From positions 1 to 37,093 of the forward strand of contig CASEVT010000047.1 in NCBI GenBank assembly GCA_949291445.1: a DNA stretch of 37,093 nucleotides, written 5' to 3'. The notes under the pieces were generated by a model. It was not told where the DNA came from, did no database searches, and saw only the letters and a program-made list of their open reading frames with translations. A program made the position numbers and the translations under genes. Below are positions 26,398 through 34,176 of the stretch, piece after piece. This stretch comes from an uncultured bacterium (GTDB lineage: Bacteria; Cyanobacteriota; Vampirovibrionia; Gastranaerophilales; Gastranaerophilaceae). Position 1 is the first letter of the stretch. Each line of letters begins with the position of its first letter.

Positions 26398-26444
26398 CTT
26401 TCAAAATATAGCATTGTCTCAAACATAGCGGTTTATAAAGAAAA

Positions 26445-26468
26445 AAGAAACGGCTGACCGTTTCTTTC
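26445..26468 (-). terminator. Terminator of the 26543-26785 gene
   Basis: GAAACGG, a CTGA loop (read from the plus strand) and CCGTTTC form a 7-bp stem; on the minus strand it is followed by a T-rich tract, so it ends the upstream minus-strand gene. It also isolates that gene from rimP. Confidence 0.75.
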
Positions 26469-26542
26469 CTTTACTAAATTTATAATAACATTAAATAACT
26501 TTTTTTCAAGATAATATACAAAAATTGATACAATTGTGAAAG

Positions 26543-26785
26543 CTAAGAGGCGAAATAATCGCTTATTTTTTTCTCTTTTTCAGACTTGAAAATATGCGCA
26601 ATCTTCTTAATCAAAGGTTTTTGAATATCATCTAATTCTTTTTTCAAAATTGCCTTTTGTAAAAGAATTTTATTGTACTTAACATTAACATATTCCGAAG
26701 AATCAAGTTTTGGTTGCAAACGCAGTAATTCAGTGTTGTATTTCAGAATTGACTGACGAATTTGGGATACTCGTTTATTAGTCAT
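26543..26785 (-). CDS. Small coiled-coil protein, unknown function
   Basis: 80 residues, not recognised. Highly charged and helical throughout, with heptad-like leucines (SILKYNTELLRLQPKL, KAILKKELDDIQKPL). No signal peptide, no cysteine. AAAGGA lies 8 nt before the ATG. Own promoter region and terminator, so a free-standing small gene. The shape suits a small adaptor or coiled-coil dimer. Confidence 0.7.
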   Translation of the reverse strand: MTNKRVSQIRQSILKYNTELLRLQPKLDSSEYVNVKYNKILLQKAILKKELDDIQKPLIKKIAHIFKSEKEKKISDYFAS

Positions 26786-26993
26786 AAATGGGGTCCTTTA
26801 AACATTTTTTGTATTAATTTATTGTCGCGACGATTTTCAACTTTCATATAATATAAATTTTTTCAAAAACATGAATCCACTAAAAAATGTATTCTTTGTA
26901 AATTTTCTTTACAGCCGCTTAAAAATTTTCAAATTTCGACTAAAAGTTGTATAATAAATAGGATTATTTCTAACATTGCAAATAAATAACCAA

Positions 26994-28907
26994 ATGGATA
27001 TATTCTCAAAAATAAAAGACTTCGTAAAACAGGTCAACGAAATTGAATACAGCATCTCAAACAATAAGCGGGAATTTCTGGAGATATACGAAAGAAATCT
27101 GGCACTTGAGCAAGAGATTCTGGAGCGCACCCAGGAATTAGATCAGGCAAATAAAGCCTTCTTAACCCTGAAACACGTTTGGGACTTAATGAATTCATCC
27201 CAACCTCTGACTACCGTTCTTGATAAGCTGGTCAACTCATTACACGGTGAAATGGGTTATATAAACAGTACAATACTGAAACTTGATGAGGATGAAAACG
27301 GAAAATATTTTACGATTAAGGCTTTCTCAATGAGTCCTATCTTCAAAAAGCTTTTGGACTACTCAAACGGTCAATTACAAGACAGCCGACTCTTTTATGA
27401 CAAAGATTCAACACTCGCAAGATGTCTTGAAGAACAAAAAATCCTCTGCACAAAAGAATACCTCACCAATATAAATTGTCTTTTAAAGGATTTTACGCTT
27501 GAACAAATTCAAGAGATTAATAAGCTTGGAATAAGCCGCCACTTGATATCAATCCCGCTGTATCAATCACAAAAACCGTTCGGGGTCATGCTGGTATTCT
27601 CACCCCGTGACAGCGTAACGGATAAAGAGCTAAACTTTCTCAGCCTATTTGCAAATCAGGTTGAAATGGCAATAACAATTGCCAACCTCTTTGAAACAAT
27701 CCGAAAAGAGGCAGTAACAGACGGTCTGACAGAGTTATACAACAGACGCTATTTTAATGAAGAACTAAGAAAAGAAGCAGACCGTGCAAAACGATTGAAC
27801 CAACCTTTTACGATCATAAGTCTTGATTTAGATTACCTGAAAAAAATAAACGATACTTACGGGCATGCAGCAGGTGACATAGCAATCAAAGCCATAGCAG
27901 ACGTGATGAAAAAGAATGCACGTTCAATAGATATCCCTGCACGTCTTGGCGGAGAAGAATTTTGCATATTGCTGCCGGGTATCGATTCAAAAGGCGGAAT
28001 GATTGCAGCAGAAAGAATTCGCTCGGCTATTGAATCATATGAAGTCGATGAAATTGGCAAAATTACAGCAAGTATCGGTGTAGGTACATATCCTGAACAT
28101 TCTCAAAACCTTGACGAACTACTGGAAATGACAGATCAGGCAATGTACAGATCGAAAATTAACGGCAGAAACAGAGTTACACTTGCCAAAAACGCAGAGG
28201 ACGAAAGCTGGCATACAATTGCATTCGGAGCCTTTGTTGACATAATCAACAAAAAAAGAATACCTATCCCCGATACACTTGCCGAAAATATAAGCACAAA
28301 GCTTGAATCAATGAAAAACGATTCTCTTAAAACAAGAGAAGCTAAAGATACTTTATATTCAATAGTGGATATGATGGCACAAACCTACAATCCGTCAATA
28401 AATATCGGCTCTACTAAGGAAAAAATTGCACTAGGAATAAAACTTGCACAGAAATTAGAAATTTCAAAAGAAGAAATAGACAAGTTAAAAATTGCAATGC
28501 TGCTCTATGACATCGGAAATATAATGATTCCAGAGGAAATATTTAACAAAAAATCACCACTGACCGAAGAAGAAAAAAATAAAATCCATGAACATCCGAT
28601 AATCGCAGCCAGAGAAATTCTTCAACCTATAAGTTCAATTACCGACATAATCCCCATTATCGAAAACCACCACGAAAACTGGGATGGCTCGGGATATCCA
28701 AATAAAAAATCCGGCAGCGAAATTCCTATTACATCACAAATCATACTGCTTATAGACGCATATACGGCAATGAGCCAAGATCGCCCGTACAGAAAAGCCT
28801 TACCGGTTGAAGAGATTATCAAAGTTATACAAAAAGATTCCGAAAAAAAATGGAACAAAGAAGTTGTTGACGTATTTGTAGGATTATTACATGAGCTTAT
28901 CCGCTAA
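26994..28907 (+). CDS. GAF-GGDEF-HD-GYP signalling protein; HD-GYP degenerate
   Basis: 637 residues, cytosolic. Order: coiled coil (about 5-60), GAF-like sensor (about 60-230), GGDEF (about 240-395), HD-GYP-like (about 440-637). The GGDEF domain looks active: DLDYLKKINDTYGHAAGD and GGEEF at 319-323, with an inhibitory RxxD site at R310-D313. It should make c-di-GMP with product inhibition. The HD-GYP half keeps HHE (559-561) and DGSGYP (564-569), but its HD dyad is YD (505-506) and the following Lys is Asn (YDIGN). A TTG at 26976 is an alternative start; TATAAT (26950-26955) supplies a promoter. It overlaps the next gene by 17 nt. Confidence 0.88.
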   Translation: MDIFSKIKDFVKQVNEIEYSISNNKREFLEIYERNLALEQEILERTQELDQANKAFLTLKHVWDLMNSSQPLTTVLDKLVNSLHGEMGYINSTILKLDEDENGKYFTIKAFSMSPIFKKLLDYSNGQLQDSRLFYDKDSTLARCLEEQKILCTKEYLTNINCLLKDFTLEQIQEINKLGISRHLISIPLYQSQKPFGVMLVFSPRDSVTDKELNFLSLFANQVEMAITIANLFETIRKEAVTDGLTELYNRRYFNEELRKEADRAKRLNQPFTIISLDLDYLKKINDTYGHAAGDIAIKAIADVMKKNARSIDIPARLGGEEFCILLPGIDSKGGMIAAERIRSAIESYEVDEIGKITASIGVGTYPEHSQNLDELLEMTDQAMYRSKINGRNRVTLAKNAEDESWHTIAFGAFVDIINKKRIPIPDTLAENISTKLESMKNDSLKTREAKDTLYSIVDMMAQTYNPSINIGSTKEKIALGIKLAQKLEISKEEIDKLKIAMLLYDIGNIMIPEEIFNKKSPLTEEEKNKIHEHPIIAAREILQPISSITDIIPIIENHHENWDGSGYPNKKSGSEIPITSQIILLIDAYTAMSQDRPYRKALPVEEIIKVIQKDSEKKWNKEVVDVFVGLLHELIR

Positions 28908-29244
28908 AATTGACGATATTATAACAAAACTATATAACTGGTGCACAACATATAAAGATCAAACCCTAATAAGAGACGTAACCAAACTTAGCAATACAAA
29001 GTTCGATGCCTACGTGGAAAGCTCAATTGCAACACCACTATCATTTACCGTTTTTGAACTGAGTGAAAAAGGCGAGCTTATAATAGATAAACAACAACGG
29101 GTTTTAGAAAGTCAGGCAGCGTTTTTTCTTTTTGTTAACCCGAAAACCGGCTGGATCTTCGCCATAAAAAACACTCTGGAAAATCAAAGAAAATTACTCA
29201 GCGCGCAACCGCTTCAAAACTTTAAGATTAAAATTCACGACTAA
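28891..29244 (+). CDS. Small protein coupled to the GGDEF/HD-GYP gene, unknown
   Basis: 117 residues, not recognised. Begins MSLSAKIDDIITKLYNWCTTY, followed by a mixed alpha/beta region (FTVFELSEKGELIIDKQQR, AFFLFVNPKTGWIFAIKN). No signal peptide. Its ATG lies 17 nt inside the end of the GGDEF/HD-GYP gene, so the two are translationally coupled and may be functional partners. It overlaps the convergent nucleotidyltransferase gene by 17 bp at its 3' end. Confidence 0.68.
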   Translation: MSLSAKIDDIITKLYNWCTTYKDQTLIRDVTKLSNTKFDAYVESSIATPLSFTVFELSEKGELIIDKQQRVLESQAAFFLFVNPKTGWIFAIKNTLENQRKLLSAQPLQNFKIKIHD

Positions 29245-30013
29245 TCAATTCATATAAATGCTTAATCAACAAATCAAGATACGTGAGCTTCATTGAATAA
29301 TCTGCACATAAAACAGCATTTACATCTTTTTCAAAATCTTCAGGAATAGCTCCGCACAAATCAAGAACAAAACGGACCAACCTTTTTTCACCAGGATGAT
29401 AAACCCTGTTATAAGCAAATAAAATATCAAAATAACTTGCAAAAAACGCACTTAAACGGTGATTTACACTCACGTAATCATTTCGAGAGATTGCATTAGA
29501 AATTTGTGAATAATAAGAAGCGTATTTTTTATCCTTTAATAGCGGTAAATTTTTCTCAATAATTCGTTTTGCCAATTCATCAGGATAAGATTTAATACCG
29601 GATTGCAAAGAAAGAAACCAACCGCTAGGATCATAAAGGATTTTCGAATTAATAATATTGAACAAAAAGCAAGTAGTATAACCCAAAGAAGCATGATGTT
29701 CTTGATAAACATTATGAACAACAGACTGAATCCACGCAGGAGCGCGATACATAATATCAAGTGGAATCCCACTATCTGCAATTCTCATTTCATCACCGAG
29801 TTCCCAATACCTGTTATCCAATGAAAGCTCTTTTGCATACCTGACAAATATGTTTTTTCTGTAGTCCAAAGGTATTTCATCATCAGTATAAACGTACATA
29901 TCAATATCCGATAACTCATCTGAAACTCCGCTAAGATTTGATCCGGCAATAACAATTGCGCTCACAGAGTCGACAGCAGATAGTTCGTTTACAATATCTT
30001 CAAAATCTGTCAT
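29228..30013 (-). CDS. Nucleotidyltransferase-fold protein, substrate unknown
   Basis: 261 residues. The N-terminal part has the polymerase-beta-type nucleotidyltransferase signature: AIVIAGSNLSGVSDELSDIDMY, giving GS, then an 11-residue gap, then D-x-D. A third acidic residue is plausible in IPLDIMY. The rest (about 110-261) is helical, as in DUF4037- or aminoglycoside-adenylyltransferase-like enzymes. Start at 30013 is chosen because GGAGGG precedes it by 5 nt; an in-frame start seven codons upstream lacks this. It could nucleotidylate a small molecule or a protein. Divergent from the TolC-like pair. Confidence 0.75.
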   Translation of the reverse strand: MTDFEDIVNELSAVDSVSAIVIAGSNLSGVSDELSDIDMYVYTDDEIPLDYRKNIFVRYAKELSLDNRYWELGDEMRIADSGIPLDIMYRAPAWIQSVVHNVYQEHHASLGYTTCFLFNIINSKILYDPSGWFLSLQSGIKSYPDELAKRIIEKNLPLLKDKKYASYYSQISNAISRNDYVSVNHRLSAFFASYFDILFAYNRVYHPGEKRLVRFVLDLCGAIPEDFEKDVNAVLCADYSMKLTYLDLLIKHLYELISREF

Positions 30014-30078
30014 ATTTACCCTCCAATAATACAAGAATAAATTTTTGTGTGATATATATATGATTATAGGATATAGAT

Positions 30079-30936
30079 ATGAAAAAAAATATAGCTATAT
30101 TATTAATACTGATTTTTTGCATAAGTCCGGCATTTGCTGATGAGATAGAACTTAAGGGTGTAGAAAAAAATAAAATTAAAATGACACCCAAAGTCGTTAG
30201 AGACGAAAAGAGCCTTGCCATAGACGAAGAAACGGCAATGAAAGGCATTATCTCATTACAGCAGCAAAAGGATATTGAAGACATAGAAGGTCTGTGGACC
30301 GCAACAGTTGAAAACAATAGCATAATCAAATTTGCGATGAAAAAACTTTCAATCCCTCCTGAGCAGCAGCGTGTACACTCCTCAATTATGGCGAAATCAC
30401 TCTCAGCGCTGGTTAGCGGTGCATCGTTTATTCCGGCAATGTTTGGTGCAGACTATATGGTTCAATCAGCCTCCTACGCAACGGGTAGGCTGGCTAATAA
30501 TTACCTCAACCGTAACAACATGCCCAAAGAAACCCCGCTTACGGATACAGAACTGATAGAACTTGCAGGAATGATAGAGTCGCTGCAGGATTCAATAATA
30601 AATTCTTACTACAACTACAAAGCAGCACTTACACAAATTAAAGAAACACGTCAACAGCTTGTGTTGTACAACAAAAATTACTCTGAAGCTCTTAAAAATA
30701 AAGATGATATGGAGATTCTAGTCTCATCATCAATGTATGACGACCTTTTATACCAAGAATACAAATTAACTCAAGAAGCAAAAAAGTACTACATGGATCT
30801 GCAAAGGCTTGCAGGTAAAAAAGCCGTAGAAAATTTGAATCTGTATCAGTACGCATTTAAAGATGAACTCTACTCAACAAAATCAATAATAAACAAGAAC
30901 ATGCCGGTACAAAATAAGAAAGGTGCTACTAAATGA
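30079..30936 (+). CDS. Exported coiled-coil protein, first of a paralogous pair
   Basis: 285 residues. Signal peptide MKKNIAILLILIFCISPAFA, cleavage before DEIE. A middle hydrophobic, Gly/Ala/Ser-rich stretch (about 96-135, SLSALVSGASFIPAMFGADY) is flanked by helices. About 145-260 is a long helical hairpin (TELIELAGMIESLQDSIINS, YYNYKAALTQIKETRQQLVL, YQEYKLTQEAKKYYMDLQRL), reminiscent of one TolC half. It is too short for a full TolC and lacks its beta strands. It shares about the same plan and scattered identities with the next gene. AGGA precedes the ATG. Envelope or periplasm; function unknown. Confidence 0.72.
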   Translation: MKKNIAILLILIFCISPAFADEIELKGVEKNKIKMTPKVVRDEKSLAIDEETAMKGIISLQQQKDIEDIEGLWTATVENNSIIKFAMKKLSIPPEQQRVHSSIMAKSLSALVSGASFIPAMFGADYMVQSASYATGRLANNYLNRNNMPKETPLTDTELIELAGMIESLQDSIINSYYNYKAALTQIKETRQQLVLYNKNYSEALKNKDDMEILVSSSMYDDLLYQEYKLTQEAKKYYMDLQRLAGKKAVENLNLYQYAFKDELYSTKSIINKNMPVQNKKGATK

Positions 30937-31811
30937 TAAAAAAACTTGCATACGCAATTATGCTCAGCAGCATTATCATTAGCCCATCACTGGCGATCTC
31001 TGTTGAAGATGTGACAGAGCCGATTTGCCCGTCATATCGACTAGGAACGGGAAGTGTACCGGAAAAGATATACAAAGTAGTTGAGACAAAAAAACAAATC
31101 CCGACAAGAGATACGACATATAATGCACAAAATGCCGTAAAAGACCTGACTTATGCTGATTTAAGCTTAAAAAAAATCTCAAAAGAGATCTCTGATGATC
31201 TGGAACTGGAATCTGAACAGACACTTAACGACATAAAACTCCTCTGGGTCGGTGCAGCACAAAAAAGTGAGACAATAAAATTCATAATCTACAAACTTGC
31301 AAATCCGGATGAAGAGAAACCCAATTCCAGTGTAGTAAAAAAGATCATTAAACCAATTGCAACCGCAGGAAGTCTTGCCGGAATCGGAGTAGGCAACCCT
31401 ATTGCCGCAGTATCTGCCATCATGGGCAGCAGCGTGCTTGGAAATTTATCTGTTGATGAAAAGGAATTAAACTACAAATTTTCAAAAGTTAACGATGCAG
31501 ACATGGTTGTACTCATAAGAAAAGTAGAAGAATTACAAAGAAAAATTGTAAACTACTATTTTGACTATATGGCCTCAAGAGCCGCACTTATAAAAACCGA
31601 TGAAATAGTAAACAAACGCAAAAAAATATTCTCAGCAACACAAAATAAGTCAAAAGAACAAATCCTCATGGCAGATTCATTTTACAGAGAAGCTTTGCAA
31701 CTTCAAAACAAAGCAAAAGCGGATTTCTTATCAAAACGTTCTGCCCTTGAACAAATAGTCGGACTTGACACAATGATGGACTTTGAAGAAATGCTTTCAC
31801 AAAGAAAGTAA
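30933..31811 (+). CDS. Exported coiled-coil protein, second of a paralogous pair
   Basis: 292 residues, overlapping the previous stop by 4 nt (ATGA). Signal peptide MIKKLAYAIMLSSIIISPSLA. Matching blocks with its neighbour: DIKLLWVGAAQKSETIKFII versus DIEGLWTATVENNSIIKFAM; a Gly/Ala hydrophobic middle (TAGSLAGIGVGNPIAAVSAI); then a helical hairpin (EELQRKIVNYYFDYMASRAA, DSFYREALQLQNKAKADFL). It carries a longer N-terminal insert with two Cys-free Pro-rich stretches. A hetero-oligomeric envelope complex is a natural guess. Convergent with the serine hydrolase gene, 10 nt apart. Confidence 0.72.
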   Translation: MIKKLAYAIMLSSIIISPSLAISVEDVTEPICPSYRLGTGSVPEKIYKVVETKKQIPTRDTTYNAQNAVKDLTYADLSLKKISKEISDDLELESEQTLNDIKLLWVGAAQKSETIKFIIYKLANPDEEKPNSSVVKKIIKPIATAGSLAGIGVGNPIAAVSAIMGSSVLGNLSVDEKELNYKFSKVNDADMVVLIRKVEELQRKIVNYYFDYMASRAALIKTDEIVNKRKKIFSATQNKSKEQILMADSFYREALQLQNKAKADFLSKRSALEQIVGLDTMMDFEEMLSQRK

Positions 31812-31821
31812 TATTGAATCA

Positions 31822-32976
31822 CTATATCCCCATCATATGTGCATAAATTAGTGAAGAAGCCTTAACAATAAACTCTTTGCCCAAAGGCGAGTTATAAGGA
31901 CGGTTAACAAGAATAACAACAATGTATTTTTTGCCATTAGGGGTATAGACAATACCTGCATCACCAAGCATCTTGCCAATGTCACCTGTTTTATGAATAA
32001 AAAGTGCTTCAGGAGGCAACCCTGCCTGAATTAGCCTATTATTATGAACATGGCTCATATAGTCAACTATTTTTTCGCGAGAATTCAAAGACAAAAAGCT
32101 GGGATTGTCGATATTATAGAGCATTCGACCCATTTCTTTAGCAGTAGTCACGTTTGTACCGGCAAGATCAGGCAACCAGTCATTTATTCGTGTATTTTTG
32201 AGCCCCCATTCTCTTAGCCCATTATTAACATCGTTCATCCCGCCAATTGCCGACATAATCATGTTTGTAGCGGAATTATCCGACTCAGTAATCATCACAC
32301 GTGCAAGTTCATCAATAGTATAAGATTTCTTCAACCCCTTAAACTGCAAACTGCCAGAACCCTCAGATTTATAAAATTCTGTCATCGGAATTCTTGTATC
32401 AAGCGTTACTTGACCTGCTTCAATGGATTTAAACAGTCTAATCAATACGGGGATTTTAATTATACTTGCAGCAGAATAAATTTTATCAGCATTAAAATTC
32501 GCATACCTACCGGACTCGTAGTCCCATACGTAAACTGACGGACTTAATGAAGGATATAAATTCGAAAGATTTGTCAATTTTGCATCAAGCAGGGGCATTT
32601 CGTACGTTTCATACAAATTTAGCATTTGAGGTTTTGAAGTTTCGGTCGGGCGAAGCATATTTACGCCTAAAAAGTGAGAATTGTTCAAGTACAAAGAAGT
32701 TGGACTGTACAATTTAGCATAATCTGTCTTAACGGCAGGATACTTATCCGCCTTCATAAACAGCGGACGAGTAATATTATCAATATAATGAGGAGCAACA
32801 ACTAAAAGCATTAACACAAAAACCGCAATTTTAACTGCAACTACAAAAATATTAGCTTTTTGCGATTTTTTCTTCGTATAAGGACGGGTTAAAGCAGGTC
32901 TTACATTCGATGCATATCTGTGCGATGTGCCGTAATAATCGTACTTTATTTCTGGTTTGTACGCCGGTTTTGCCAA
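31822..32976 (-). CDS. Class A beta-lactamase-fold serine hydrolase, membrane-anchored
   Basis: 384 residues. Cytosolic basic tail (1-40), one membrane helix (about 43-62, IFVVAVKIAVFVLMLLVV), then a periplasmic penicillin-recognising domain. Motifs: SxxK S171-K174 (AASIIKIPVL), SDN S232-N234 (ITESDNSATN) and KTG K329-G331 (FIHKTGDIG). The omega loop reads NDWLPDLAGTN where TEM enzymes have DRWEPELNE, so the deacylating Glu166 is replaced by Leu (L268) and the loop is shortened. It is probably a cell-wall peptidase or transpeptidase relative rather than a true beta-lactamase; the latter reading is inference. Confidence 0.85.
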   Translation of the reverse strand: MAKPAYKPEIKYDYYGTSHRYASNVRPALTRPYTKKKSQKANIFVVAVKIAVFVLMLLVVAPHYIDNITRPLFMKADKYPAVKTDYAKLYSPTSLYLNNSHFLGVNMLRPTETSKPQMLNLYETYEMPLLDAKLTNLSNLYPSLSPSVYVWDYESGRYANFNADKIYSAASIIKIPVLIRLFKSIEAGQVTLDTRIPMTEFYKSEGSGSLQFKGLKKSYTIDELARVMITESDNSATNMIMSAIGGMNDVNNGLREWGLKNTRINDWLPDLAGTNVTTAKEMGRMLYNIDNPSFLSLNSREKIVDYMSHVHNNRLIQAGLPPEALFIHKTGDIGKMLGDAGIVYTPNGKKYIVVILVNRPYNSPLGKEFIVKASSLIYAHMMGI

Positions 32977-33248
32977 ATTTACCTCTCCCTAATCAAAGAA
33001 ATTGCTCTGTTTTTATATATTCATAATACGGCAATCTGCTCTTTGTTACATGGTACATATGGTGTAGATACAAAACACTGTAACATTACATTTGTAGTTT
33101 TTTCAAGCGGTTTTACAATTTTTTACAGCAAAATAGAACGTATTGCACTCAAAGTTTTTTATTACTTGCCTTCATTCATATAAATTATGTACAACAAAGA
33201 CAACATTTGATATTATTAATAATATTATTATTTGATAAGGACAAAAAT

Positions 33249-34127
33249 ATGAGAAATGTTGTAATTTTTACGGATAAGGATTCAAGCAATATTGAGCACC
33301 TGATTGCGCAAAATGAGGAATTGAATGTCAGAGTCAAAGGTATTGATGAGCTGAAAGATGCACTGACCTTCAATCCGTCTGTAATTGTTTTAAACTGTAA
33401 TGAAGAAAAACTAAAAGAAGTGTCAATGGTAACAAAACTTGTTGCACCGGCATTGATTATTTCAGAAAAATTTATTGATGAACTTCTATTCAGAGGTGAT
33501 TCATATGATTTTGTTACAGCACCGATTGATGAAAAGGAATTACAGTTAAGACTCAAAAACTTGTTAAAAATAAAAGAATTGAAAGAAACTATAGATACGG
33601 TATCAACGACAGACAGCTTAACAGGACTTCACAACAGAAAATATCTGCATGAGCGCCTTGAAGCCGAAATTTCACGTTCAAAACGCTATGATACGAAATT
33701 GTCCTGCTTACTGTTAGACATCGATTTCTTTAAGGTCGTTAACGATATGTACGGATACGATTGGGGCGATGTTCTTCTGAAAAAAATTGCGGAAATGCTT
33801 AAGGGATTTGTCAGAAAAGAAGACATTTTGACAAGATATGGTGATGAAGAGTTTATCGTAATTCTTCCGAACACTCCCGAAGAAAATGCATTCCTTTTTG
33901 CCGAAAGATTCAGAAGAGATATCGAAAAAATGGAATTTATTCCTGCAGGCGAAGAAGAAAAACACCCCATCACTATATCAGGTGGCATAGCATCATTCCC
34001 GTTTTTGCAAAATGTTGATGAAGATGCAAATACCTTGATCAGATACGCTGAACACGCTTTGTATAACGCAAAGAAAAGAGGTAAGAACAAAATTGTTCAG
34101 TTTTCACAAATTAATATTGAATACTAA
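33249..34127 (+). CDS. Pseudo-receiver GGDEF protein
   Basis: 292 residues, start at 33249 with AAGGA upstream. The N-terminal about 115 residues have a CheY-like alternation, but the phospho-acceptor position is Asn (VIVLNCNEE, N49) and the conserved Lys-Pro is Ala-Pro (FVTAPIDEKEL). The C-terminal GGDEF domain keeps LLDIDFFKVVNDMYGYDWGD and an RxxD site (R189-D192), but the signature is GDEEF (198-202) instead of GGDEF. It may be weakly active or act as a c-di-GMP-binding receptor. It is divergent from the serine hydrolase gene and ends in a terminator. Confidence 0.85.
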   Translation: MRNVVIFTDKDSSNIEHLIAQNEELNVRVKGIDELKDALTFNPSVIVLNCNEEKLKEVSMVTKLVAPALIISEKFIDELLFRGDSYDFVTAPIDEKELQLRLKNLLKIKELKETIDTVSTTDSLTGLHNRKYLHERLEAEISRSKRYDTKLSCLLLDIDFFKVVNDMYGYDWGDVLLKKIAEMLKGFVRKEDILTRYGDEEFIVILPNTPEENAFLFAERFRRDIEKMEFIPAGEEEKHPITISGGIASFPFLQNVDEDANTLIRYAEHALYNAKKRGKNKIVQFSQINIEY

Positions 34128-34148
34128 AAAATAAATTGTTAATACGAA

Positions 34149-34175
34149 AAAAGAAGCACCTAAAGTGCTTCTTTT
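34149..34175. terminator. Bidirectional terminator after the second GGDEF gene
   Basis: AGAAGCAC (34152-34159) pairs with GTGCTTCT (34165-34172) over a CTAAA loop, flanked by A and T tracts; it sits between the convergent GGDEF and TOPRIM genes. Confidence 0.9.
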
Positions 34176-34176
34176 T

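Noticed and set aside
30079-31811. Tripartite efflux pump outer-membrane protein (full TolC).
   Set aside because: Each protein is under 300 residues with one hairpin region and no TolC beta-barrel strands, and no RND or membrane-fusion gene is adjacent.
31822-32976. Antibiotic-resistance beta-lactamase.
   Set aside because: SxxK, SDN and KTG are present but the Glu166 equivalent is Leu and the omega loop is shortened, so a resistance function is not supported.
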